DNA from: a virus
Direction: 5' to 3' (one strand)
IMG/VR virus record: IMGVR_UViG_3300023179_000029
Span: 62,001-126,000 of that record
DNA: 64,000 nt
Both the position numbers and the translations under genes were made by a program. Of the stretch, positions 16,405 through 25,610 are shown piece after piece. Each line of letters opens with the position of its first letter. Position 1 is the first letter of the stretch. The notes under the pieces are model-generated. The model worked only from the letters and a program-made list of their open reading frames with translations. It did not search any database and was not told the DNA's origin.

Positions 16405-19400
16405 TCAGCAACCGAAAAGAAAATAATCAGGATCCGATTCGGCGTAATGAGTGCCTTCTAAATTAAGTTTGTCTGCGTTGCGAGCCTCGCCGTACTCATC
16501 AATAAGTTCGCGCTGCTCCATTGGGGTATAATGCTTACCAGCTACATGGGTGAATGATTGTAAATCGGCACGGGCTGCATCCTGCATTCTTTTTTCACTA
16601 TAAATTTTTTGCATTAGTTCTTCAGAAGCCTTTACTAATGGAACATCGTGATAAGGGCATGTGCCGGGTTCAGTATCGCCACCCTGAATATTAAATTGGC
16701 AATTAGGCTGTGGGCAAGCCCAGAAATCGACATTTGCCTCTTTAGTAGAGCTACCAATTTGAATGTGCGGAGTAGAAAGATCTGAATCTTGACCGGGAGC
16801 CGTCACATTCTTGGTATCAAGGTTCTCTTCAATGCCAGCAGGATTATCCTCTGATCCGCCAGAAGTTGGGGCAAAACGATAACCATTAAGATCTGCCTCT
16901 TGGCGATCAATTTCGATTGTAGTCCTTAGACCGCCATCTGATTCAATTTCATAAACAACAGCATCAGGTTTAATTTCCTTGACTCGTCCAACATCAGGAA
17001 TCTCATAATCATGAGCATAAATTTCATATTCCTGACCCTCTTCAAGTGGCTCGCCGTTCTCATCTGTCCAAGTATGAGAAGAGTCATCAATTTCTGACTC
17101 TTCCTCAGGCTCGCTAAAAGAATCGACAGGGTTAGGCATAACTACCTCTGGCCCTTTATCAAGATTTAAAGCCTGATAAAAGCTAGCCGTGGTGCTAGAA
17201 TTACTTGAATCGCCATCGGCTTTTTCATAAGTTTCATCCTTCCATTGATGACCACAGCTATGACATCTTGATTTACCGTCCTGCTGGACCATTTTAGTAG
17301 TGTGACCATCACATTTAGGACACTTGCCAGCAACATTATCGGCGCCATATTTAAATGCGGCATGAAGCATTGAGGCCATAACTGGGGGCTGCATAGCGCC
17401 GGGACCAGCAGGATTTAAATCAGCGGGAGTAGGAGCGCCCATATCAGGGATACCGGGGGCTGCACCGGGAGGTCCGGGAGGCATACCGGGCATTCCGCCA
17501 TCCATACCGGGCATGCCAGCAGGTCCGCCGGGAGCGCCCATGCCCTGCATTTGTTCTTGCGGAGACATGCCTATATCTTCCGGGTCTTCTCCAAGCATTG
17601 GATCCTTATTTTGAATTTCTGCAAGTTCGTTGTCGTAGTCAGCGGGGTTTTCAAGCATATTTGGAATTTCATCCTCGCGACCCTGTTCAATGAGCATTTC
17701 TGCAACAGCGGCTTGCTGTTCATCTGTGTGAGGGCCTTGAGTATCAGATGCCGTGCGGCCAACAACATTTAATTCAGGTGTAAGCGTAATATTTGGCCTT
17801 TGAGCCGGAGCATATGCTTTAGCTGTGTCTGGGCTACATTGCTGACAGATTTGATCTGGACCCATTTCATTACCGCATTTAGGGCAAATGCCGCTAACTC
17901 CGATAGATGGAATTTGTTGATTTACTTGAGGTTGGACGGTTGTAGCAGATGATTTTTTGTTCATGTGTTCATCAATGGTAAGTAAAATTTTATTTTGGCC
18001 TTCAGTTGTAGCTAAATCTAAATATCCGGGGTGCTCTGATTCTAAATTTTCGTGAATCAATTTAATTGTTGGATGGTTTAAACCAGATTTTTCTGAATAG
18101 AAAAACTCCATAATTAAGGGTAAGAAGTTTAAAAATTGTTCGATAGCATTTGAAAATTCTTTAGAATCTTCGTTTTTTCCTTCAACGATTTTACGTTTAA
18201 GATTATGTTTCTCGTAATCATCTCCGCGTATATCTCTTGATTGGCCAATTTCATTAACATCTAGCATGTCATAAGCCCAATCATCGTTGCTTTCATCTGT
18301 GCGTTGATGAGGATCAATACCTCCATTAATAGGATCCTCTATCCTGCGAGTGATCGAACTAGGGTGCTCGTATTGATCTCCATAAGAAGATCGCCTTGGG
18401 CCAGCAAAATAATCCTCACCTCTTACTGGCAATTCCCACGGTTTAGTTTGCAAAGCTTTGTTTGGATTGTTAAATAGCCAATTATATATGCCGGGGATTG
18501 CGCCCATTCCATAGCCAAGCCATTTACCTCTACCGTCCTGTCCTCCTGCCGGGGCTTGAGGTTGAGGTTGTTGAGGTTGTTGAGGATTTTGAGTTTGAGG
18601 TGCGGGCTGCGTTTGTGGTTGTGACTGTGGCTGCTGAACTTGTTGCTGAGGTTCCTCTTGACCATAGCCTTCAACTTCCCAACTCATAGGTGCATCTACG
18701 CCAACAACTTCTTCGCCAGTAGTCGGATCTATTGGCATTTTTAATTTTGGTAACATAAACCTACCGGGCACGTCGGTTGTGCCGGTTCCCGGAATTTGAG
18801 GCTGACGCCTCTCCGTTGGCTCTATACCCTTCCACTTTGGACCAGTAGATACACCAGTTCCGTGACCGGTTTCCTGTGCGCGTTGAATACTTCTCTCTTG
18901 TCTTTCAATAATTTCAGATTCTGGAATTTTGCGTTCTTGCTTTGATTTTGCCAATTCTGCTGGAGTCATGACATCATGAATCTCCGGTACATAGCGATAA
19001 CGATCTGCTATTTTTTGACGCATAGCCGCCAATATTTGATTGCGCCAATTTACGTAAGCGGTTTTGGCGTAATAAGACTCATCATGAATACCTGACGGAG
19101 CTTGTTGCTGCGTAGCACCCGGGCCGCTTCCCCATCCAGTAAAATCTTTAAAGATCTCCTTTCCTGTACTTTTCGCTAATTCTTTAGTTAAATCTTTTTT
19201 GCCCAATGCTCCGCGCATTAGATTACCTACGCCACTTAAAAGTTCTCCTCCTGCTGTTTCAGCCCCAGCTGCTCCTGCCGCCTCTGCCACGGCGGCTCCG
19301 CCCGCTGCGGCTTCTCCAGCTAAGGCGGCGCCCTCAAGTGGTAAAGCAATTTCTGGAGCAAGAATTGTCCCTGCCGCAATGGCTGCGGGCATAATCCAAT

Positions 19401-20322
19401 CTGTCCATTCACTAATTTTATTTAAATGACTAGTTTTGTCTAATGCTGACAAATTATCAGTTCTGGCAACATCATTGATGATGTCCGCCATATGAGGATT
19501 TTCAACGCCGATTTGGATTGAAGAAGCGCTGCTTACCTTGGGACGAATGACAGACCAGTAATCCTTGTAAGGGCGAAGCTTGCCGTTTTCATCAGGGTTT
19601 TCGACCCAAGCATTAAGTTTAATTAAAGCTTCATGTAAATTATCGGTAATTCCCTTAGGAAGAGGCATGGAATATTTATTAGCGGCCTCTATGTGCTCCT
19701 TAGAGGGTTCTACGACATCAACGATATCCCACCCAAGATGCTCAACAGGAATATTTGAATCCAGTCCATCGTTTTTAAGCCATGAGGCGGCAGCGATTTT
19801 CTCTGTGGGATCCTCAACTTCTCCGCCTTTAGCATGCTCAAAATCTTCAACTACTTTGTCCCAAAGTTCATCCTCTGATTTTTCTTCGTCGCTTGATCGA
19901 CGTACAGAACCAACCATTTCATCGCGACCCATAGAGCGATCAGAAATTTCTCCTGATTTCCAAGCGTTATCTTTAATCGGATTCACTGTACCAAGGCCTT
20001 TGGGTTCGGTAGCTTCATCAATTTCTTCAAGACTTTCTTCATCATCTTTTTTAAGATTAGCAAAAATTCCTTCTTGAAGAGGATTACCGCCCCTGTCTTC
20101 GCTTGATCCGTCAAGCGGAGTATTACGTTCAGTCATTTCCGAATTAATCTCGGACGGTTGGCCACGATAAGGGCGCCCGCCCGTGTTTGAGCGTAAATCA
20201 TAGCCGCACTCGGGGCAGTTATTATGAACGGTCTCAGGTTGAAGTTCGCCCTGCTGAAAGAATGACCCGCACTCGGGGCATTCAATTTCGTTATAATGGT
20301 GTTCAGGACCTCTATGATCCAT
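16405..20322 (-). CDS. Giant zinc-ribbon protein of the head gene block
   Basis: 1305 residues. Four zinc ribbons are visible: ECPECGSF...CPECGYD near the N-terminus, CPKCGNEMGPDQICQQC (about 800), CPKCDGH...CHSCGHQW (about 1000), and CPQPNCQF...CPYHD (about 1220). About residues 300-365 are an Ala/Gly-rich, membrane-like stretch; a Pro/Gln-rich linker follows at 555-600 and a Met/Gly/Pro-rich one near 925-965. A small beta domain (HTWTDENGEPLEEGQEYEIY) lies near 1105. It could be an internal or injected virion protein, but nothing proves that. No portal signature seen. Confidence 0.6.
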   Translation of the reverse strand: MDHRGPEHHYNEIECPECGSFFQQGELQPETVHNNCPECGYDLRSNTGGRPYRGQPSEINSEMTERNTPLDGSSEDRGGNPLQEGIFANLKKDDEESLEEIDEATEPKGLGTVNPIKDNAWKSGEISDRSMGRDEMVGSVRRSSDEEKSEDELWDKVVEDFEHAKGGEVEDPTEKIAAASWLKNDGLDSNIPVEHLGWDIVDVVEPSKEHIEAANKYSMPLPKGITDNLHEALIKLNAWVENPDENGKLRPYKDYWSVIRPKVSSASSIQIGVENPHMADIINDVARTDNLSALDKTSHLNKISEWTDWIMPAAIAAGTILAPEIALPLEGAALAGEAAAGGAAVAEAAGAAGAETAGGELLSGVGNLMRGALGKKDLTKELAKSTGKEIFKDFTGWGSGPGATQQQAPSGIHDESYYAKTAYVNWRNQILAAMRQKIADRYRYVPEIHDVMTPAELAKSKQERKIPESEIIERQERSIQRAQETGHGTGVSTGPKWKGIEPTERRQPQIPGTGTTDVPGRFMLPKLKMPIDPTTGEEVVGVDAPMSWEVEGYGQEEPQQQVQQPQSQPQTQPAPQTQNPQQPQQPQPQAPAGGQDGRGKWLGYGMGAIPGIYNWLFNNPNKALQTKPWELPVRGEDYFAGPRRSSYGDQYEHPSSITRRIEDPINGGIDPHQRTDESNDDWAYDMLDVNEIGQSRDIRGDDYEKHNLKRKIVEGKNEDSKEFSNAIEQFLNFLPLIMEFFYSEKSGLNHPTIKLIHENLESEHPGYLDLATTEGQNKILLTIDEHMNKKSSATTVQPQVNQQIPSIGVSGICPKCGNEMGPDQICQQCSPDTAKAYAPAQRPNITLTPELNVVGRTASDTQGPHTDEQQAAVAEMLIEQGREDEIPNMLENPADYDNELAEIQNKDPMLGEDPEDIGMSPQEQMQGMGAPGGPAGMPGMDGGMPGMPPGPPGAAPGIPDMGAPTPADLNPAGPGAMQPPVMASMLHAAFKYGADNVAGKCPKCDGHTTKMVQQDGKSRCHSCGHQWKDETYEKADGDSSNSSTTASFYQALNLDKGPEVVMPNPVDSFSEPEEESEIDDSSHTWTDENGEPLEEGQEYEIYAHDYEIPDVGRVKEIKPDAVVYEIESDGGLRTTIEIDRQEADLNGYRFAPTSGGSEDNPAGIEENLDTKNVTAPGQDSDLSTPHIQIGSSTKEANVDFWACPQPNCQFNIQGGDTEPGTCPYHDVPLVKASEELMQKIYSEKRMQDAARADLQSFTHVAGKHYTPMEQRELIDEYGEARNADKLNLEGTHYAESDPDYFLFGC

Positions 20323-20329
20323 GATTCAC

Positions 20330-20719
20330 CTAATACTTGACACCAGAATCAGCAGTGCGGGCGTGAATTGAAAAAGTAGTTGGAGTGCCAGTGCCACTAC
20401 CACGAACAAATCTGATTCTCCAATAAGGAAGAATAATTTGTTCAGCAAATCCTTTAGCCACATTAGCGGTAATGGAAATGGCTGCATTAGTATTACTTGA
20501 TGCGCTATAATTAGTAATAGCTCCGCTTGCAATTGGGGTTGCAGTTGTAGAAATGCCCCAATTTATTCCATCTTGACTTTGATCGATATAAAAAGAACCG
20601 CCAACGTTACTAATAATTGAACCAGTAATTAAATCGTGAGTTTCTGTTTTTAGCCACCTTGAAGTGAAGGTATCAGTTCCACCAAAATCTGCGCTTGTGT
20701 CTGCTCCTAAAAATGCCAT
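20330..20719 (-). CDS. Small beta-rich virion protein
   Basis: 129 residues (MAFLGADTSADFGGTD...), Ser/Thr/Gly-rich, with IILPYWRIRFVRGSGT near the end, typical of beta-sandwich decoration or fibre-tip domains. Lies at the junction of fibre and head genes, 7 nt from the 1305-aa gene. No family recognised. Confidence 0.5.
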   Translation of the reverse strand: MAFLGADTSADFGGTDTFTSRWLKTETHDLITGSIISNVGGSFYIDQSQDGINWGISTTATPIASGAITNYSASSNTNAAISITANVAKGFAEQIILPYWRIRFVRGSGTGTPTTFSIHARTADSGVKY

Positions 20720-20727
20720 TCTAATAC

Positions 20728-20955
20728 TTACTCTTGCGTATCGTCGGTTTTAGTAGCCTCATCAATTACTTCACCAGATACAACCTCGTCAATAACGGTT
20801 TCTGATTCCTGAGAAATAAGCTCAGAGAGCATATTTACACGACCAAGGCGTTGAAGGCGTTCAGACTCAAGTTCCTCAAGCTTGGCCCTAACATCCTGAA
20901 TCTCTTTAACAACATTGTTATGAGCTTCAATTTCTGCATTTAACTTATCTTGCAT
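20728..20955 (-). CDS. Coiled-coil protein
   Basis: 75 residues. Residues 1-50 form a strong coiled coil (VRAKLEELESERLQRLG); the end is acidic (VIDEVVSGEVIDEATKTDD). Situated after the fibre genes, so it could be a fibre chaperone or adaptor, but that is a guess from position. Confidence 0.5.
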   Translation of the reverse strand: MQDKLNAEIEAHNNVVKEIQDVRAKLEELESERLQRLGRVNMLSELISQESETVIDEVVSGEVIDEATKTDDTQE

Positions 20956-21050
20956 ATTAAACTATCCTTTTCTTGCCTTATTGGGGCATTTAATGCTAAT
21001 ATTTAATCTTGCGTATCAGGTTATTTAGTAGGCTAAATGCAATGGAAATT

Positions 21051-22409
21051 TTAATAAATCAATATCCATGGAACGGGCATTGCGACATTTGTCGAATAGC
21101 TTCCGATAGTATATTTGTTAATTGTTGCCGCAGCACTTGTTGCCAATGTCACACCGGTTGAAGATGACAGCGTTTGACTTGTAGTAGTTGCTGAATTATA
21201 AGTAAACGTGATGTTATTAGCTGCTGGGATGCCGGTTGAAGAAATATAATAAGTTGTGCCATTTGTCAATCCAGTTGTGTTACTAAGGGTGATATTTGTA
21301 GAGCCAAGAGTGGAACTTACGTTTAAACCGGTAACTACGGCGTACCCGTTATTATATCGTGCGAACACGGGCGCTAATACATTAAGGCCAAGAGTGTTAG
21401 CAAAATAAGTGGGTACAGTAAAACCTTTAATAGTTGGAGCAGATGAATAAGTCAATCCCCATCCAAGCCAATAATATGTTCCGGTAGTAAGTGAGACTGA
21501 GGCAGGAAATGCTCCAGACGTAATAGACGTTGTACTAATTGATGTTATATCAGATGTTTGCGCGACAAGGGTTCCCGGCTGACCGCTGTTATCCGTCCAA
21601 ATACTTAATCTAGAACTAGTTACTGTGCCCGCAGCCGTACCAGCAATCATCGCGCCAGTGGCATTTGCAAATGCAGCATTAGTGCATAAAACTTTTACAA
21701 AATAAGTATCACCGCTTGCTAATGGAGATATTGATCCATTAGCAGTCATACGGTCCATAGTTTCCATTCTAGCCGCAGTTTTTGTAACTTGAGCATTAAA
21801 TGGAAGAGAGTAGGCATCAACAATTTTATTAGAAGAACTTATCGGATATGCGGAACCATAAAGAGATGTTGACGCGCTAATAAGTTTGTCTGACGAAATG
21901 GCGGTTGCGCTAGTAGTATTTGAATCAATATAATTTTTAGTTGCTGCGTCTTGAGCGGCAGTTGGATCTGTAACTGATACTATTTTATTATTAGCAGTAA
22001 TTGTAGAGCCGGAGTTAACGGTAAGATTTGATACAGTTGTAGTACCGGTTAATGTTGGAGACGCTAAAGTTTTATTTGTTAAAGTTTGAATGTCAGTTAA
22101 AGTCGTTGCCACACTTGTATCAATAGCAACAGTAACTCCGGTGGTACCTCCATTGAACGTAAAATTGCTGATGCCCGAACCGTTGGTTAAGGAATAGGTA
22201 GTAGTTCCGCCACCCGAACCACTTGACGCAGCAGTAACAATTCCTTTATTATTAACTGTAATACTTGCGTTAGTATAAGAACCAGAAGGATTTGGACTGA
22301 GTGTTTTTAATTTTGTTGTTTGATCAATGGCCGCACTAGTAGCAATGTCTGCGTCTACTATAGTACCATCAACAATGTCTGTAGAAGTTGTATTAGGATT
22401 ATAAGTCAT
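21051..22409 (-). CDS. Tail fibre protein
   Basis: 452 residues, dominated by Ser, Thr, Gly, Asn and Ala. The N-terminal part (NTTSTDIVDGTIVDADI) recalls the short repeats that open many phage fibre shafts, followed by LTNKTLASPTLTGTTT-type shaft repeats near residue 110 and a beta-rich end. Starts on the stop codon of the next gene upstream. Likely part of the receptor-binding apparatus. Confidence 0.7.
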   Translation of the reverse strand: MTYNPNTTSTDIVDGTIVDADIATSAAIDQTTKLKTLSPNPSGSYTNASITVNNKGIVTAASSGSGGGTTTYSLTNGSGISNFTFNGGTTGVTVAIDTSVATTLTDIQTLTNKTLASPTLTGTTTVSNLTVNSGSTITANNKIVSVTDPTAAQDAATKNYIDSNTTSATAISSDKLISASTSLYGSAYPISSSNKIVDAYSLPFNAQVTKTAARMETMDRMTANGSISPLASGDTYFVKVLCTNAAFANATGAMIAGTAAGTVTSSRLSIWTDNSGQPGTLVAQTSDITSISTTSITSGAFPASVSLTTGTYYWLGWGLTYSSAPTIKGFTVPTYFANTLGLNVLAPVFARYNNGYAVVTGLNVSSTLGSTNITLSNTTGLTNGTTYYISSTGIPAANNITFTYNSATTTSQTLSSSTGVTLATSAAATINKYTIGSYSTNVAMPVPWILIY

Positions 22410-22819
22410 TAGATAATTATCCAGTTTGATCCGTTTGATTGAACAGTTATTGATTGATATTGTTTAGAAATAGAATAAGTGGTCGCGTTATCAATATATT
22501 GCTGAGATGGAGACGTTGCCGCTACAACTGTTATTGTACCGGCGCCACTATTTTTAATATTATACACCCTGCCTGTTACTCCCACAGCCGTCGGCAAAGT
22601 AACAGCAAATGTATTAGCCGTGCAATCAACCGTATGATCGGTTCCATCAAGAGTCCTTGCTGAAGTAATAGCTCGATACGGTTTATTAATTGCCCCGCCA
22701 AAAGAAATGTAACCGGCGTTTCCGGGAAGTAGTTGGATGGTAGTAACAAGAGAGGTACCTGAATCGCCAATGATAATATCAGCTGGTCCTCCTACGGAGG
22801 GCAAATAAGCCCTCATCAT
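22409..22819 (-). CDS. Fibre-associated beta-helix-like protein
   Basis: 136 residues. Contains VDCTANTFAVTLPTAVGVTG and YNIKNSGAGTITVVAA, the pattern of a small domain common in fibre and collar proteins. Overlaps both neighbours by a few bases, so translation is coupled with the large fibre genes. Confidence 0.6.
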   Translation of the reverse strand: MMRAYLPSVGGPADIIIGDSGTSLVTTIQLLPGNAGYISFGGAINKPYRAITSARTLDGTDHTVDCTANTFAVTLPTAVGVTGRVYNIKNSGAGTITVVAATSPSQQYIDNATTYSISKQYQSITVQSNGSNWIII

Positions 22820-25593
22820 ATAACGTTGAGTGGATCCGTTACTAATTGAATAGAGGAAGTTTTGGGATAGGCACTTGTATCCGTGGTCGGATCTAAAACA
22901 ATTGCTTGTCCAGTTCTTCCTCCATCCGGGCTTGATGTAGCGGCTGAAAATCTTGCTCCCCCGGCAATATACCCGGCATTATTGATACTTAAAGGCGTGT
23001 AAACAATCGAATACGAAGAATTAGAGAATGTTGCAGAGGTATTAATGGTTATACTTGTTGCAGATGTCCAAGCCGTAATAGTATAAGTATTTGCGCCAAC
23101 AGTTAAAGTGCCACCAACCATTGCTGTTGTAAATGTTGTGCCCGATCCTGTAACTGTTGTAGTTCCAGATGCGGACACATTGCCAGTATTATAAATAATC
23201 TGCCATTCTTGAAGATTCGCAGTTTGAGAAGCCGCTGCTTTAACAATAACTCCCTTATGAGCGGCGCTTTGAATAACTATGCCCATCCCGTTTGTATCAT
23301 AATTTGGTTTTAGATAAGTAAGTCCGCTCGTTGTTGAAGCGAATGAGTTTGAGGTTCTTATTGCTCCAGTGGCATTAATGTCAGCCAATACGCCTCCGTT
23401 GGAATCTTGCCACTCTTGAAGACTCACGCTTTGACCATAAGCCCCTCTAGCGGTAATCGGAACGCTAGTTGTAAGCGTTGTTTCAAAATAAGCGCGACCT
23501 GATACTCCACTAATGCTAGAAGTATTTACTTGAATACCTCCGGAGCTATTTATGTAAGACGTAGCGGTACCAGAACTATTTTGCCACTCCTGAAGATTCG
23601 CAGTTTGTCCAGAAGCCCCTCTAGCGGTAATCGGAACAGCGGCGGCGCTACTAGTAATAAATAATCCTCGACCATTTGCATTACTAATAATGGTTCCGGA
23701 ACCAAAAGCAAGAGTTCCACTGCTACTAAAATATGAAAGGGTTCCGCTAGCTGCATCTTGAAATTCTAATAAGTTTGCAGTTTGTCCAGAAGAAGCTTTA
23801 ACAACAATACCCTTAACATCAGTAGCCGGGGAAATAGTTTGAGGACCAGTAGTAAAAGTATTGGCAGCATTAATTTGCGCGGCATTGGTAATACGAGAAT
23901 CATTACCCGCTGCGATAGTTCCGGCTGTTGTTCCAACATTAATTGACGCCGTTGTAACATTAGTAACGCGACCGTAACTGTCACTTGCAATCGATTGAAC
24001 AAATGAAGTTCCGGCAGATCCCGTTGGCGTGGTTTTAGTAACGGTGGCAAGGTCAATGTTGTCAGCATTAACCACAATATTGCCTGAATTGGCAGTATTA
24101 ACATCGATTGTATTACCGGTTTTTGTAAGGCCAAGACCGGCAACAAGAGTAGAGGTACCGGTAAATTGGGTAAATATGATGTCGTCACCACCGGCAGTAT
24201 TAACTTTAATAATGAGGCTTTTATCAGGATTTGAACCTACGCCAGTTTGAATAAAACCTTGATTACCATTCACAGTTGTTGATGGATTAGATGTAATAAA
24301 TACTGCATCTCCGGCCTTAACTTGTCCGGCAACACTGTTATCTGTGTCCGTGGCGCGAATCAACTTCCATAAAGATGAACCTGATCCAGCAGAAGATACG
24401 GTATAGATACCATTTTGTTTTTTTGCGTTTTCCTGATCTTTAACAAGAACTCTTTGCCCAACTGTCCAAGTTGTATTGCTATCAATTGACAAAGTTCCAT
24501 TAGTTGTTGCCTGAAGATAAGCGCCAACCCCTAGGCCGTTAGATGCATCTGCGGTACCATCGGTGTAAACAGGCGAGTTTGGAAGTACCGTAGTAGTAGC
24601 ATAATCACAAGCATCATGCCAATTCATTCCGGCAGAAATAGAATCGGCATAAGACTTAGTTACCACATCAGCAGCATCAGTAGGCGTTCCGCTAATAGTG
24701 ATTTGATTTGCTGCAATCCTGCCACTTGAATCGCGGGCTACAATTGTGTTTGCCGTATTTGCAGAAGTTGCGGTAGTGGCAGAATTAGAAACTTTGCCAG
24801 ATGTAGAAATTGTGTTTAATTTAGAATCAGGAATCGACCCTGCTAAAGTTGGGTTAGGGTAAGTTCCTGAAAGGTCTCCGCCCGCTGACCCTGTAGGAGT
24901 TCTAGAATTGGAGAGACGGGAATCGGTTGTAATAACGGCGGTACCAGTAATTTTAGAAGGAGATAATCCCGCACTTGTAATTGAAGCGTCTACAACCGAT
25001 CCTGCTGTTGGAGTACGAGTATCGCTCAATCTTGAATCAGTTGTGATAACAGCAGTGCCGGTTACTTGTGATGGACCAATAGAAATTAATGATTGATTAA
25101 TACCAATATTTGCGCTTGTAGAAGTACCGGTATTGGTGATTGGAGAAGTAACTGAAACGACTCCGGATGGACCCGGAGATCCGGTTTCACCAGTGTCACC
25201 ACGGGGAATTGTAAGGTTAAGAGTTTGATTAGGAGCAGTTCCTGTAATAGATGCCGATGCCGAAGTGCCCGCCGTAACAGTTCCAATAGTTAAAGTATTA
25301 GCGGGTCCTGTCGCACCAGCAACTCCTGCCGCCCCAGCATCGCCCTTACTAGCTAATAAATTCCAATTGTCTGTATCAAGATTTGGATATGTAGATGTAT
25401 TTACACCAGTCGTATTAACATAAGAGCTACCATTGTAAAACACAACATCGTAAATTCTGTAAGTAGTTGGATCAGCAGACCAAGCGCCCTTCCAAATAAA
25501 AGTTTGCAATTCAACATAAGTCAAATTAGGATCTTGAGCCAGTGTAAGGTTGACTGGAATAATTGGACTTTCAAGTTTAATATTGTTCGACAT
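22816..25593 (-). CDS. Large tail fibre with repeated shaft modules
   Basis: 925 residues. N-terminus adaptor-like, with a short collagen-like stretch (RGDTGETGSPGPSG), then shaft repeats of the type ITTDSRLSDTRTP and PNPTLAG, a central domain (DACDYATTTVLPNS) with VLVKDQENAKKQNGIY, and four copies of a ~60-residue module containing QTANLQEWQ or similar near the C-terminus. These features are typical of receptor-binding fibres. It is followed by a small beta-helix protein and a second fibre. Confidence 0.8.
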   Translation of the reverse strand: MSNNIKLESPIIPVNLTLAQDPNLTYVELQTFIWKGAWSADPTTYRIYDVVFYNGSSYVNTTGVNTSTYPNLDTDNWNLLASKGDAGAAGVAGATGPANTLTIGTVTAGTSASASITGTAPNQTLNLTIPRGDTGETGSPGPSGVVSVTSPITNTGTSTSANIGINQSLISIGPSQVTGTAVITTDSRLSDTRTPTAGSVVDASITSAGLSPSKITGTAVITTDSRLSNSRTPTGSAGGDLSGTYPNPTLAGSIPDSKLNTISTSGKVSNSATTATSANTANTIVARDSSGRIAANQITISGTPTDAADVVTKSYADSISAGMNWHDACDYATTTVLPNSPVYTDGTADASNGLGVGAYLQATTNGTLSIDSNTTWTVGQRVLVKDQENAKKQNGIYTVSSAGSGSSLWKLIRATDTDNSVAGQVKAGDAVFITSNPSTTVNGNQGFIQTGVGSNPDKSLIIKVNTAGGDDIIFTQFTGTSTLVAGLGLTKTGNTIDVNTANSGNIVVNADNIDLATVTKTTPTGSAGTSFVQSIASDSYGRVTNVTTASINVGTTAGTIAAGNDSRITNAAQINAANTFTTGPQTISPATDVKGIVVKASSGQTANLLEFQDAASGTLSYFSSSGTLAFGSGTIISNANGRGLFITSSAAAVPITARGASGQTANLQEWQNSSGTATSYINSSGGIQVNTSSISGVSGRAYFETTLTTSVPITARGAYGQSVSLQEWQDSNGGVLADINATGAIRTSNSFASTTSGLTYLKPNYDTNGMGIVIQSAAHKGVIVKAAASQTANLQEWQIIYNTGNVSASGTTTVTGSGTTFTTAMVGGTLTVGANTYTITAWTSATSITINTSATFSNSSYSIVYTPLSINNAGYIAGGARFSAATSSPDGGRTGQAIVLDPTTDTSAYPKTSSIQLVTDPLNVI

Positions 25594-25610
25594 CGTATAT
25601 TAAATGTTGG

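Noticed and set aside
16405-20322. 1305-aa protein as portal protein
   Set aside because: Position before the protease would allow it, but the length, zinc ribbons and low-complexity parts do not fit, and no portal pattern is visible.
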